Of a stretch of DNA of 64,000 nt, positions 1 through 9,100 are shown one piece after another. Made by a program: the position numbers and the translations under genes. Location of the stretch: the NCBI GenBank assembly GCA_050250135.1, contig JBFWPF010000004.1, forward strand, positions 18,613 to 82,612. Reading direction: 5' to 3'. The notes under the pieces are model-generated. The model saw only the letters and a program-made list of their open reading frames with translations. It did no database searches and was not told where the DNA came from. Source of the DNA: JBFWPF01 sp050250135. GTDB taxonomy: Bacteria > Chlamydiota > Chlamydiia > Chlamydiales > JAFEGQ01. Positions within the stretch are counted from its first letter, which is position 1, and the number at the start of each line of letters is the position of its first letter.

Positions 1-448
1 CTACCTGACTCCTGAACTCTATCTATGCGGCCCTCCAGCCCTAATGGCCCTCACGGGTGATACCCCGTCACATCGGGAAAACTACGCCTCAGTTACTGGC
101 CTACAGGAGGAGCGCCCCTCGCCCGTTGCGCCTGCCATCGTTGGTTCAGGGGAGGAGAGCACGCCTGAAACCCTCTCGGTCACCCTCAATGGGAGGACTC
201 AAACCATCCCCTGCCGCCCAAACGAAACCCTCCTCGACGCCGCCCTCTCAGCCGGCCTGCCCGCCCCTTTCTCCTGCCAGGAGGGGATCTGCAAGACTTG
301 CAAAGCGACCCTCCTCAGCGGTAAGGTGCGGATGGACCGGCACGATGCGCTGACCGATCAGGAGATGGCAAAGGGGGAGATCCTCACCTGCCGCGCTAAA
401 TCGCTCACCTCAACTTGCTCGGTCAATTATCCTAGCCAAGTGACCTGA
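1..448 (+). CDS. Ferredoxin-NAD(P)H reductase-type oxidoreductase with C-terminal 2Fe-2S ferredoxin domain (5' end outside window)
   Basis: The reading frame is open from base 2 and begins in the middle of a protein. The first residues, YLCGPPALM, match the CGPPxM motif that closes the NAD(P)-binding lobe of ferredoxin reductase-like flavoproteins. After a linker of about 40 residues comes a plant-type 2Fe-2S ferredoxin domain with the ligands C-x4-C-x2-C (FSCQEGICKTC) and a fourth Cys in ILTCR about 30 residues later. This order (flavin/NAD lobe, then ferredoxin) is that of PaaE/HmpA-type reductases, which pass electrons from NAD(P)H to an oxygenase or other partner; the partner is not visible here. 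The stop overlaps the next start by one base (TGATG), so the two are probably co-transcribed. An ATG at 44 is internal and is not taken as the start. Confidence 0.8.
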   Translation, partial: YLTPELYLCGPPALMALTGDTPSHRENYASVTGLQEERPSPVAPAIVGSGEESTPETLSVTLNGRTQTIPCRPNETLLDAALSAGLPAPFSCQEGICKTCKATLLSGKVRMDRHDALTDQEMAKGEILTCRAKSLTSTCSVNYPSQVT

Positions 449-3400
449 TGCGGTTATTGTTACCCCTTCTCCTTCTGCTTACTCCACTCAGAGCTGCCCT
501 CTGGAGCGATTGGCAGGCTGTGGGCCGCGTTGAGGGATACTACGGCTCACGTGTGGCTGCCCTCGCCGACGTTTTTGTTCCGATAGCCGGCGATGAGCGT
601 ACCCTCGTCTATGCCGACGGCCGCCTCTGGCACTACCGTCAGGGCGCCTACGAGTACAATGCAGGGGCCGGCATCCGCTTTCTCGACCCCTGTTGCCGCT
701 TTATTGCCGGGGGCTACCTCTTCTACGACGGGCTCAAAACGACGCCCCTTGCCATTCCCTTTGAGCAAAACGGGATGGTGGAGCTCTGTAATGGCCCCGT
801 CCCCCTCTCTCCCGATCTCCTCTTCCCTTGCGTCTGCAACTTCCCCTCGTTCCATCGGGTGACCTTTGGCTTTGAGCTCCTCAGCTGCATTGGCGGCGCC
901 CGCCTTAACGTCTATGTCCCGGTCGGGCGCAAGGCAAAGCTAGCGGGGCAATTTCCCACCGGCATCGTGTCGGGCAACGACCTGATCATCCTCAACCGGG
1001 ATCGCTATGTCGCCTGTCAGCCGGCTATCGAGTGGGAAATTGGTGCGCGCATTCCCCGCCTCCCTTGCCTCAAGACCTTTATCGGCTCCTACCACTTCCT
1101 CCATCACGAAGGAGCTGCCGGCACATCAGGTGTGCAAGCCCGCATCGAAGCCAAGCTCTCTTCCTGGCTTAACTTTCGCCTGATCGAGCGGTGGGATCCC
1201 ATTCGTAAAAACCAACTGCTATTTGGCCTAGAGTTTCATCTGGGAGGCAAGCCCTGCAAGCCTGTCCATTGTCCTCTTGCTTGCCAGATGACCTCCCGCG
1301 TTGTTCGCGATCTAGGTCTACTATTCAATGGAGGGTGCACCACCCGCTTTGGTCAGTCGGTTGTTAAGTCGATTCCGATTGAGGTGATCTTCGTCGACAA
1401 CCTCGCTCCTCCGGGCGGAGATGGGACGCTCCAGATGCCCTACCAGACCATTATTCAGGCGGCTGCTACGGCTGAGTTTGCAGCAGGCACACCGGTCTAT
1501 GTCTTCGAAGGGGGTCCCAACTATGCCCTGCCAGGCAATAACCTAATGGTCGTAGCCGGGCAAACCTTTCAGGGGTCAGGATCGCCTCTGGTATTTAATT
1601 TGGTGGAGATATTCCCCGCCGACGGCTTTCCTACCCTAGAGGGGGCGGTAACAGCGGCAACCAATAGCACCCTCATGGGCTTTAATCTGATTCAAGGGTC
1701 GACGGCAGAGACAGCGGGGATTCAGGGCACAGGTGTGAGCAATGTGACCCTCTGCTGCCTCAATATCTCAGACTACACTGCGCCGACCTCATTTGGCATT
1801 TCGATGAGCGATGTCAATACGCTGTTTATGAGAGAGATCACGGTCAGCTCGATTTTCGGATCGGCCGGTATGGCAGGCGTTGATGGAGTGGGCGCAGGTG
1901 CCTCAGGCGGCAACGGAACCGATGGGGGAGTGGCAACTGGTATCTCGATCTTGAGCGGAAGCAACATCACCGGCCTAGAGCTAACCATTTCGAATATCCA
2001 GGGCGGTGCGGGCGGCTCCGGAGGCAATGGCCAGCCCGGAGCTAACGGAGCGAATGGGCTGAATGGCTTTCCCACTACCCCCGGTACAGCAGGAGGACCA
2101 GGGCAGCCGGGTGGGGACGGGGGTAATGCGGGAATGGGCGGAGCAGCTTATGGCTTTGTCCTCCCCTCAGTCCAATTAGCTAACCTATCCGCGATCACCC
2201 TATCCGATATTGCAGGGGGTGCTGGTGGTGACCCTGGCTTTGGCGCGGGAGGCGGGGCTGGAGGAGCCGGTGGGAAAGGGGGGGTATCGACAGTGGGTAT
2301 CGACCCCAACATTCCGGGCGGCAATGGGGGATCGGGAGGTGCAGGAGGTATGGGCGGCTCAGGTGGGCTCCCGGGAGATGGCGGAGCAGCGACTGGCCTA
2401 TCGGCTCCTATGGGGCTCTTCATCCTTGAGGGGGTCGCTATTCAGGGAGTCTCGGGCGGCTCTGGAGGGGGCCTGATGCAGCCTGGCGTCGGGGGGAATG
2501 GGGGAGCTGGAGGCGCTGGCGGCGATGGGGGAGATTGGACCAATGGTGTGGTCAACAGTATCCCCGCCGCAGGAGGGGGGAATGGAGGAATAGGGGGCAG
2601 TGGAGGGAATGGAGGTGATGGGAGCCGGGGCGGTCTGGGCGGAGGTGTCTATGGCCTCGCAGCGCCCGCTGGTACCGCCACCCTTCGACAAGTAAATATT
2701 GTCGATGTTCAGGGCGGTGATGGCGCCCCCTCTGGCCAACCGGGCTCTGGGGGCGTTGGGAGACCAGGGGGTGACGGAGGGGTGCGACCTGCGGCTGCGT
2801 TGGCTGGGCAGGGGATAGGTAACAATGGCGATGGTGGGGCTGGGGGGAGAGGGGGCGATGGAGGCAACGGGGGCATGCCGGGGAAGGGGGGGGATGCCAC
2901 CGGCGCGCTCTTGTCCGGCTCTCAAGACCTCCAGTTGGAGAGCATAGCGATTCAAACGGTAGTCGCTGGGAATGGTGGGGGGACCCCGCTAGCCTCAAAT
3001 GGTGGTCACGGAGGGGCAGGAGGGGGCGGGTCTCGCTTTGATAGTTTCCGTACCCTCGCTCGGCCAGGCGGGGCCGGTGGCGCAGGAGGCGTAGGAGGTG
3101 CCATGGCGCTACCTGCGATAGGGGGCTCTGCTATTGGCGCTGATATTTCGAATGCCAACGGGGTTACCGGTCAAATACTGGTCCTGCAGGAGATCAGGGC
3201 AGGGGCGCCCGGAGCGGCCACCCCAGGTGGGGGTGCTGGAGGGAATGGCGGAGGAGGGGGTAACGGGAGTTTCGCTAAATTGCCTCCTCTGACCCCCATG
3301 AATGGGGGTGTAGGGGGAGCTGGCGGCCTCTCTGGAGCTGGCGGGAGCATCACCGGCGTAAGTGGGCCGGGAGGCAGAGCCGTAGGGCTCTCCCTTGACG

Positions 3401-4221
3401 GGGCCACAGGCAACCTCTCTTTTGATGACCTGACTGTTCAAGATGTCCTTGCGGGAGATGGCATCTCAAATGGGTCTGGCGGAAATGGTGGTAATGGGGG
3501 TGCTGGGGGAGATGGTGGAGCTACATTCGTGAATTCGGTTGAAGCCCTCGTTGGCAATGGGGGTAATGGAGGTGCTGGAGGTGCGGGGGGGATGGTCCCT
3601 GAGGCTGGCTCCGGCGGAGAGGCGGTGGGGATTTCGGCTTTCGGTGTTGGGAGCGACCTTGCCCTCTCCTCATTCGTTGTTCAACGTACTGGCGGTGGGG
3701 CTGCTTCCCCTTCCGGAAGTGGGGGACAAGGGGGTAATGGAGGTGTCGGTGGTTCTTCCCAGGTGCTAAACGAGGTACTGGCCGGGACGGGTGGAGACGG
3801 GGGGGATGGAGGTGCTGGAGGCAGCGTAGGCGCTGGAGGTGCCGGAGGGAGCGCAACCGGTGTTGATGCTCGAGGAGGCCTCACCATCACCTTTGGAACC
3901 GGCAGTGTGATCGATGTGGTAGGAAGAGATGGGGCAAGTGGCGGCAATGGTGGCAATGGGGGGAGCGGCGCGGCTGCAGGTCCTGGGTTCCCAGATGGAT
4001 CGCCGGGAATGGCTGGCGCCGGCGGCGATGGCGGCGACGGTGGCAGTGGTGGTGATGCTACCGGCTACAACACCACAGGAACCGTTCGCAATATCGATCC
4101 CCCCGCTTCGGGTGTTGTTGCCGGCTCGGGAGGTGCTGCGGGCACGGGCGGCACTCCAGGCGGGGCAAATGGTACCCCGGGCATAAGCGGCAATGCAAAT
4201 GATCGCCTACCGCCTCCCTGA
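448..4221 (+). CDS. Exported very Gly-rich repeat protein with N-terminal barrel-like and beta-helix-like regions (PGRS-like)
   Basis: A 1257-residue protein. Residues 1-17 form a Leu-rich signal peptide. Residues about 20-280 carry alternating short hydrophobic stretches (DVFVPI, GAGIRFLD, AGGYLFYDG) that resemble the beta-barrel of inverse-autotransporter-like outer membrane proteins. Residues about 305-480 begin VIFVDNLAPPGGDG and resemble pectin-lyase-like right-handed beta-helices. From about residue 480 to the end, Gly-rich blocks (GGxGGxGGDGG) alternate about ten times with segments such as SITGVSGPGG and ATGISILSG. That pattern recalls mycobacterial PE_PGRS proteins, with no PE domain. 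It is probably a surface protein anchored by its N-terminus; this is inferred from composition. Ligand and partners are unknown. It overlaps the upstream gene by one base. Confidence 0.6.
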   Translation: MRLLLPLLLLLTPLRAALWSDWQAVGRVEGYYGSRVAALADVFVPIAGDERTLVYADGRLWHYRQGAYEYNAGAGIRFLDPCCRFIAGGYLFYDGLKTTPLAIPFEQNGMVELCNGPVPLSPDLLFPCVCNFPSFHRVTFGFELLSCIGGARLNVYVPVGRKAKLAGQFPTGIVSGNDLIILNRDRYVACQPAIEWEIGARIPRLPCLKTFIGSYHFLHHEGAAGTSGVQARIEAKLSSWLNFRLIERWDPIRKNQLLFGLEFHLGGKPCKPVHCPLACQMTSRVVRDLGLLFNGGCTTRFGQSVVKSIPIEVIFVDNLAPPGGDGTLQMPYQTIIQAAATAEFAAGTPVYVFEGGPNYALPGNNLMVVAGQTFQGSGSPLVFNLVEIFPADGFPTLEGAVTAATNSTLMGFNLIQGSTAETAGIQGTGVSNVTLCCLNISDYTAPTSFGISMSDVNTLFMREITVSSIFGSAGMAGVDGVGAGASGGNGTDGGVATGISILSGSNITGLELTISNIQGGAGGSGGNGQPGANGANGLNGFPTTPGTAGGPGQPGGDGGNAGMGGAAYGFVLPSVQLANLSAITLSDIAGGAGGDPGFGAGGGAGGAGGKGGVSTVGIDPNIPGGNGGSGGAGGMGGSGGLPGDGGAATGLSAPMGLFILEGVAIQGVSGGSGGGLMQPGVGGNGGAGGAGGDGGDWTNGVVNSIPAAGGGNGGIGGSGGNGGDGSRGGLGGGVYGLAAPAGTATLRQVNIVDVQGGDGAPSGQPGSGGVGRPGGDGGVRPAAALAGQGIGNNGDGGAGGRGGDGGNGGMPGKGGDATGALLSGSQDLQLESIAIQTVVAGNGGGTPLASNGGHGGAGGGGSRFDSFRTLARPGGAGGAGGVGGAMALPAIGGSAIGADISNANGVTGQILVLQEIRAGAPGAATPGGGAGGNGGGGGNGSFAKLPPLTPMNGGVGGAGGLSGAGGSITGVSGPGGRAVGLSLDGATGNLSFDDLTVQDVLAGDGISNGSGGNGGNGGAGGDGGATFVNSVEALVGNGGNGGAGGAGGMVPEAGSGGEAVGISAFGVGSDLALSSFVVQRTGGGAASPSGSGGQGGNGGVGGSSQVLNEVLAGTGGDGGDGGAGGSVGAGGAGGSATGVDARGGLTITFGTGSVIDVVGRDGASGGNGGNGGSGAAAGPGFPDGSPGMAGAGGDGGDGGSGGDATGYNTTGTVRNIDPPASGVVAGSGGAAGTGGTPGGANGTPGISGNANDRLPPP

Positions 4222-4263
4222 ATGTGATCTGCGGATAAACCTCAAATCGGTTAATGTCGAGAA

Positions 4264-5220
4264 ATGGTCAGATGGGCAGTCGGCGTTGATCTTGGCGGAA
4301 CCAAAGTGGAGGTGGCTCAGATCGATGCCTCGGGCCATCTTCTAGAAGCACTCAAATTCCCCACCCACCCTAAAGAGGGGAGCGCCGCCATTGAGCAAGC
4401 GATCGCCGACGGTATTGCTCAGCTCGAAAAAAAGATCGGCAGTGAGCCGGTCGGCGTTGGAGTTGGCGTGGCGGGACAGGTCGAAAAGGCTAGCGGCGCT
4501 GTCCTCTTTGCGCCCAACCTTCAGTGGCATAACGTCCCCCTCCAGCATGACCTTCATGAGGCGCTCGACCTCCCTGTTGTTGTCGTCAACGATGTCCGGG
4601 CGGCCACCTGGGGGGAATATCTGCACGGCGCAGGCAGGGGAACCGACGACCTCGTCTGCCTCTTTATCGGCACCGGCATTGGGGGGGGAGTTGTTGCAAA
4701 CGGGAGTGTGCTGCGGGGAGCCTCGAACACTGCGGGTGAACTGGGCCACACCGTCGTCGACCTCCATGGCCCGATTTGCAAGTGTGGCAACACCGGTTGC
4801 GTTGAGGCGATTGCCGGTGGGGCCTCCATTGCCCGACGCGCTAGGGAGGCGATAGAGGCCCACCCAGAGGAGGGGAAAGCCCTACTCAAGCTGGCAGGAG
4901 AGACCGAGCAGGTGATCACCCAGCATGTGATTGAGGCGTTCCGAAAAAACGACCCCCTAGCCACCCGCCTTATCGAAGAGGCCAAGGAGGCCCTCATTGC
5001 CTCCTGCACCAGCTTTATCAATGCCTTTGGCCCCTCTCGCCTGATCCTGGGCGGCGGCGTAACGCAAGGGCTGCCGGAGCTTATTGAGTGGATCGAAGCG
5101 GGCGTCAGAAAGCGGGCTCTCAAGGCGGCAACCAACGGCCTCACCGTCCATAAGGCGACCCTGGGTAACCACGCCGGAGTTGTCGGCGCCGGCGCCCTCG
5201 CCCTCCGCGAGTTTGGGTAG
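4264..5220 (+). CDS. glk: ROK-family glucokinase
   Basis: A 318-residue cytosolic sugar kinase of the ROK family, expected to phosphorylate glucose with ATP and so feed glycolysis or glycogen synthesis. The N-terminal phosphate-binding motif is VGVDLGGTKVEVA, the sugar-binding part is GIGGGVVANG followed by ELGHTVVD, and the zinc-binding ROK signature is CKCGNTGCVEA at about residue 178. Length and motif order are those of a full ROK kinase. The ATG lies 42 bp after the Gly-rich gene with only a weak ribosome site. The substrate is inferred: other ROK members use N-acetylmannosamine or fructose. The treY and GH63-like genes nearby fit a glucose/glucan role. Confidence 0.88.
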   Translation: MVRWAVGVDLGGTKVEVAQIDASGHLLEALKFPTHPKEGSAAIEQAIADGIAQLEKKIGSEPVGVGVGVAGQVEKASGAVLFAPNLQWHNVPLQHDLHEALDLPVVVVNDVRAATWGEYLHGAGRGTDDLVCLFIGTGIGGGVVANGSVLRGASNTAGELGHTVVDLHGPICKCGNTGCVEAIAGGASIARRAREAIEAHPEEGKALLKLAGETEQVITQHVIEAFRKNDPLATRLIEEAKEALIASCTSFINAFGPSRLILGGGVTQGLPELIEWIEAGVRKRALKAATNGLTVHKATLGNHAGVVGAGALALREFG

Positions 5221-5231
5221 GCCGAAAGGGG

Positions 5232-7376
5232 CTACTTGTTCAATCGCGTGATCGCCTTTTGGGCCTCCGGGCCAGTCGATTTTCTGTAGTGTTTGAGAGC
5301 CTGCGTAGGGTCTTCCTTCGCTTCATAACACTGACCTAGCCCGTAGTGAGCCACGCTATGACTCTGTTGGTCGTCAAACTGATCCAGCTCCTCGCTATCC
5401 ACTGCCAACACAGCGTTGAAGCACTCAATGGCTCCCTCGAGGTCCTTTTTAACCCCATTTCCCATGCAGAGACAGGTCCCTTTAATGATAGATGAGGTAA
5501 GATCTTGTAAGTCGGCTCCGATATTAGCCCAATGGAAGGCTTCCTTTGTGTTCTTGGAGAAGAGATCGTTGCCAAGGAGCAGCTGGCTGGCAAGCTCTCC
5601 GCAAGCCTCAGGCCACTTAGCGTTCGCTGCTTTGAACAGCCACTCCTTGTAAGCGTCCCAGTCCGTATCGACGGCCTCGCCATCGACGAAGGCCTGGGCT
5701 ACTTTGTACATCGCTTCGGGATGGTTCTTGGTTGCTGCTGTCCTGAAATTGGAATAGGCGAAGTCGATGTCCTCGTCGCATCCCCACCCGTATTCATAGC
5801 ATTCGCCGAGCCGGAAGGTCGCTTCTACGTGCCCCTCATCGGAGAGCTTATCAAAGCACTCAAAGGCTATCTTCTCTTGCCCGTCATCTGACAGCATTTT
5901 TGCTATAGAAAACGCTTTATCCCAAGCCTTGAGTTCAATGTGACGGTTAAAGGCCTGCTCGGCAATTTTCAGGGCTTTTTTCTTGTAACCGCCTTTCATA
6001 AAGGCATCGAACGCCGCGGCGTAGTCCTTAACATCGCGATACCAAACGCCCACATCACCGTAAGCTTTTGTATACCCGCGGTCCACAGAGAGCTGATAGA
6101 GGCTCAGCTCCTGGTCTTTATCACTATCGTGGAGGAGCGTACCCCAGAGCGCAGGGGCCTTTTTATGGCCCCCGTTTGACGCCTGTGAAAGGTACTTCTC
6201 GGCCTGCTGGTTGCTTTCAGGAGTAGAAGGCTCTAGGTAGTACCACCATGCTCCTAGCTTATATTGTGCTTCAATAAGGGTTTCGTTATCAGAATCCCCC
6301 GCATGTTTGATGGCCGCTTCCAGATAGGTCTGAACCTCTGGATCTTCGTTATCTAGTGCCTTGCCAACCAGAAGGGAGGCCTTGGCGTGCCCCATTTGCG
6401 AGGCCCTCTTTAGCTCCTCGATGGCTTGCTTGTTGTCCTCCAGTTGAAGGTTAGCAGCCGCCCGAAGATAAATTGTCTCTGCCGATTCTGATGAATGAGG
6501 CGTGCTTGAAGGTGGGGCCTCCTTTTCCTTAGTCGATGAGTTAGGCTTAAGAGAGTGGGTCTTCGTTCGAGTGTCGCCTTTCTCTTTCGGGGGATCCTCT
6601 GGCTCATTTACCTTTTGTTCATGATTATGAGGGTCGATCTTCCTTAGAGAGGGACGCTTCTCCTTCGGCTCGGATTGGTTTGTCGTTGGGGTGGTACTGG
6701 ACGAGCTGCTTATGCTTTTAGAGGGTTTATTTTGTTGAGCGGGTTTGAGGCTGTTTGTGGGTTTATTTTGTTGAGCGGGTTTGAGGCTGTTCTCAGGCTT
6801 AAGTGGTTGAGCGGGTTTGAGGCTGTTTGTGGGTTTATTTTGTTGAGCGGGTTTGAGGCTGTTCTCAGGCTTAAGTGGTTGAGCGGGTTTGAGGCTGTTT
6901 GTGGGTTTATTTTGTTGAGCGGGCTTCTCCAAGGCATCCTCATCAAGAGGAGGAGGTGGTGGTGGTAAATCGTCAAAATCCGCTGGTGGTGGCAGGAAGG
7001 TTAGGTCTGGAGGGGGTAGGTTGTCGAGGTTAGGTGGAGGGGGGCTGGGATGTTTGGGGGGCTCGGGAGCGTCCGGAAGCTCATCTTCTTTTTCATCTGA
7101 ATTGGGGCCTTTGTTTTCCTCTGGAGGCTTGGGATCGGAGGGGGGGTGCGCTGGAGCTCGGCTGAAGGGATTTACCTTGACCAGCCCGGCAGCGGAGAGG
7201 GCAAGTCCCGTGGTGACCAGTACCGTTGCTCTGTAGGGAAAATCGGTGATCTGAGCAAATCGGGCCAGGGAGGCCACCCTCTCCATCTTGGATAGAAGTA
7301 GGGGTAAAACCGTTAGGCCAGCTCCAAGCCCAACCATTAGGTAACCCGTACTCGCTTCGTGTCTTGGCTCAACCAT
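5232..7376 (-). CDS. Membrane-anchored Pro-rich Sel1-repeat protein
   Basis: A 714-residue protein. I place the start at ATG 7376 because GGGGAG lies about 6 bases upstream; a GTG 36 bases further up has no good ribosome site. Two hydrophobic segments (residues about 10-28 and 45-65) are followed by a very Pro-rich linker, a six-unit KPAQ repeat, a charged linker, and from about residue 300 a chain of Sel1/TPR-like repeats (for example AIEELKRASQMGHAKASLLVG and AMYKVAQAFVDGEA). Sel1 repeats mediate protein-protein contacts. Two close transmembrane helices plus a long soluble tail recall chlamydial Inc proteins or other host-facing effectors; that is inference. It is convergent with glk, 11 bp apart. 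Related Sel1 proteins lie at 52419-63920. Confidence 0.7.
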   Translation of the reverse strand: MVEPRHEASTGYLMVGLGAGLTVLPLLLSKMERVASLARFAQITDFPYRATVLVTTGLALSAAGLVKVNPFSRAPAHPPSDPKPPEENKGPNSDEKEDELPDAPEPPKHPSPPPPNLDNLPPPDLTFLPPPADFDDLPPPPPPLDEDALEKPAQQNKPTNSLKPAQPLKPENSLKPAQQNKPTNSLKPAQPLKPENSLKPAQQNKPTNSLKPAQQNKPSKSISSSSSTTPTTNQSEPKEKRPSLRKIDPHNHEQKVNEPEDPPKEKGDTRTKTHSLKPNSSTKEKEAPPSSTPHSSESAETIYLRAAANLQLEDNKQAIEELKRASQMGHAKASLLVGKALDNEDPEVQTYLEAAIKHAGDSDNETLIEAQYKLGAWWYYLEPSTPESNQQAEKYLSQASNGGHKKAPALWGTLLHDSDKDQELSLYQLSVDRGYTKAYGDVGVWYRDVKDYAAAFDAFMKGGYKKKALKIAEQAFNRHIELKAWDKAFSIAKMLSDDGQEKIAFECFDKLSDEGHVEATFRLGECYEYGWGCDEDIDFAYSNFRTAATKNHPEAMYKVAQAFVDGEAVDTDWDAYKEWLFKAANAKWPEACGELASQLLLGNDLFSKNTKEAFHWANIGADLQDLTSSIIKGTCLCMGNGVKKDLEGAIECFNAVLAVDSEELDQFDDQQSHSVAHYGLGQCYEAKEDPTQALKHYRKSTGPEAQKAITRLNK
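6711..6926 (-). repeat. Six-unit 36-bp tandem repeat inside the Sel1 gene
   Basis: Six consecutive 36-bp units encode 12-residue repeats that alternate KPAQQNKPTNSL and KPAQPLKPENSL, with the last unit degenerate (KPSKSI). The near-perfect identity of alternate units suggests a 72-bp higher-order unit that expands by slippage or unequal crossing over. It forms the linker between the membrane anchor and the Sel1 domain, so copy number would change linker length without changing frame. Confidence 0.9.
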
Positions 7377-7481
7377 AGTATTCTCCCCAGATAGAAGGCC
7401 GATGGCCTCCACTTCTCTGTTATAGTCATTATTTCGTGAGCAATTTTAGGGTGGCCCTCACTTTTGTGGCCAGCACTAAAC

Positions 7482-8459
7482 TTAGAAGGGGCAAACTAGC
7501 CCATCTATCTCTCGGGTGGCTCGGAAGAGCCAGGGGGAAAGGGTGGGGAGGAGGTGGCCCGCCATGAGGAGGGCAGGGGTCTGGAGGAGGGCCCGATGAA
7601 GGGCCTTGGCAATGGCAATGCGGCGGGTGTAGCGCTTTAGCCACGCCTGACGGAAGAGGGGGGCTTTGTTGTTTAAAATGTACTCGGCAGCCATCACCCC
7701 CGAGGTAATTCCCATCGCTAGCCCCTCGCCACAAATAGGGGCGACGGTACCCGCAGCATCGCCGATAAACAGAGCATTTTCCCAGTTGGGGACCGGCCGG
7801 ACCCCAAATTCAGGAGCCGGGACCTCGAGCCAGTCGAAAAGGGGTTTTAGGGGGAAAGGGAGAAGGGAGGAGGGATTGCAGGGCCCCTTCGAAAGGCAGG
7901 CGACATTGAGGGTGTCGGGCGCGACTTGGGAGATCCCCAGGTAGGCCCCTTTAAAAAGATGCATCTCAAGGTGGTCAAGGCTCCCTCGGAAATGGGCCTT
8001 GTAGCCCCGGTAGGGAAAGTGGGGGCGCTTTTGGCCGGTGAGACGCCCAGTACCGATGATGGCGTAGGGAGCAGAGAGCTCCTTTTGTCCGACCTTCGCG
8101 ACCCAAAGGTCATCTCGTTTTATCAGACTATCTGCGGAGGTGCTTGTGAGGACTTCGACGCGGGCGGCCAGGGCGGTATCAAAGATATAGCGGGGGGCGC
8201 TGCCCGCCGCCTGAGGGAGATCGAAGGAGAGCGTGCGGCCCTTGTAGTGAAAGTCGGCGCGGCTAAGGCGGATTTGGGGAGCAAGGCCCCACCGCTCTAG
8301 GATGGGGAGGGCCTCGGGAGAGACAAACTCGCCGCAGACCTTGTGGGAGGGGTAGGTGCCCGCTTCGAGGACGAGGGCGGGGCACCCGGCATCGGCCAGG
8401 TGATTGGCCGCGGCAAGGCCCGCAACACCCCCACCAATGATCAGAACGTGACAATCCAT
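7482..8459 (-). CDS. FAD-dependent oxidoreductase (geranylgeranyl-reductase-like), type III PKS operon
   Basis: About 325 residues. The start is taken at ATG 8459 (MDCHVLIIGGG), which puts the dinucleotide-binding motif GGGVAGLAAANHL at the N-terminus; GGAGG lies about 11 bases upstream. A GTG 18-21 bases further up is possible. The second FAD motif, FIGDAAGTVAPICGEG, is at about residue 255. This is the p-hydroxybenzoate hydroxylase/geranylgeranyl reductase fold, whose members hydroxylate or reduce lipid-like substrates. The start overlaps the end of the methyltransferase gene by 19 bases, so the two are translationally coupled. With the methyltransferase and the type III polyketide synthase it forms a three-gene tailoring set, probably oxidising an alkyl-phenolic or pyrone product; the product is inferred. 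Confidence 0.8.
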   Translation of the reverse strand: MDCHVLIIGGGVAGLAAANHLADAGCPALVLEAGTYPSHKVCGEFVSPEALPILERWGLAPQIRLSRADFHYKGRTLSFDLPQAAGSAPRYIFDTALAARVEVLTSTSADSLIKRDDLWVAKVGQKELSAPYAIIGTGRLTGQKRPHFPYRGYKAHFRGSLDHLEMHLFKGAYLGISQVAPDTLNVACLSKGPCNPSSLLPFPLKPLFDWLEVPAPEFGVRPVPNWENALFIGDAAGTVAPICGEGLAMGITSGVMAAEYILNNKAPLFRQAWLKRYTRRIAIAKALHRALLQTPALLMAGHLLPTLSPWLFRATREIDGLVCPF

Positions 8460-9094
8460 CGAAAGGGCCACCTCCACCTTACCTGATAAGAGGTGATGGC
8501 GCCTTGTGTCAAATAGCGGCCCCACTCCCGCCGGGTAAAGGCTCGCCGGATGGAGAGGAGGCCGTCTTGGGTGATGAGCCGGTTGTGAAAGAGGCGGGAG
8601 GCTACCTCAAAGGAGGCGTAGGCGATAGGGGAGCGGTGGAGATCGCTGAGTATGACCTTTTGCTTGGCAAGGGCCTTGGCCTCTTTTAGAAATTGGACGA
8701 GCTCCTCATCTCCCATGTGGTGGCAGACGAGGGTGGCGGTGACCACATCGACCGGCTCAAGGGCCGCTAGGCTCTTCTCTTGCTGGACCTTGAAGGTGAG
8801 ATTGGGGAGTTTAGGCTGTGTCTTTTGAGCAAAAGCGATTGCCGCCTCGGAGAGGTCGATGCCGGTGACTTGGGCCTGGGGATAGGTTTTGGCCAGGAGC
8901 GCCGTAAAGTAGCCGCCGCCACATCCGACGTCGAGGATCGAGGTAGGGGAGAGGCCCTTAAAGGCCTTGAGGGTGTTCTCATCGCCGCCGAGGTATTCCC
9001 CAATCTGTCCCAATTTCAAAAGGCAGTCGTCGTACTCCTCCGGGGTGTAGTCGCCTGTATCGAGGGCCTCGAGTTCGTAGCTCTTCTTCATCAT
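8441..9094 (-). CDS. Class I SAM-dependent methyltransferase, type III PKS operon
   Basis: About 217 residues starting at ATG 9094, or ATG 9091 (MKKSYELEAL). The SAM-binding motif I is ILDVGCGGGYFTALLA at about residue 55, followed by the acidic loop VTGIDLS and a post-motif region with CHHMGD. It probably methylates the polyketide-derived ring or a quinone intermediate; the acceptor is unknown. The gene ends inside the start of the FAD oxidoreductase gene. The upstream neighbour was the polyketide synthase, but a TnpB element now ends 7 bases before the start codon and has removed any native ribosome site: no Shine-Dalgarno is visible in the element end. Expression may therefore be reduced, or rely on outward transcription. 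Confidence 0.8.
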   Translation of the reverse strand: MMKKSYELEALDTGDYTPEEYDDCLLKLGQIGEYLGGDENTLKAFKGLSPTSILDVGCGGGYFTALLAKTYPQAQVTGIDLSEAAIAFAQKTQPKLPNLTFKVQQEKSLAALEPVDVVTATLVCHHMGDEELVQFLKEAKALAKQKVILSDLHRSPIAYASFEVASRLFHNRLITQDGLLSIRRAFTRREWGRYLTQGAITSYQVRWRWPFRWIVTF

Positions 9095-9100
9095 ATGCAC

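Noticed and set aside
1773..3956. Many long minus-strand open frames rich in Pro opposite the Gly-rich gene
   Set aside because: They are the complements of GGN Gly codons in a GC-rich repeat, lack ribosome sites and show no domain.
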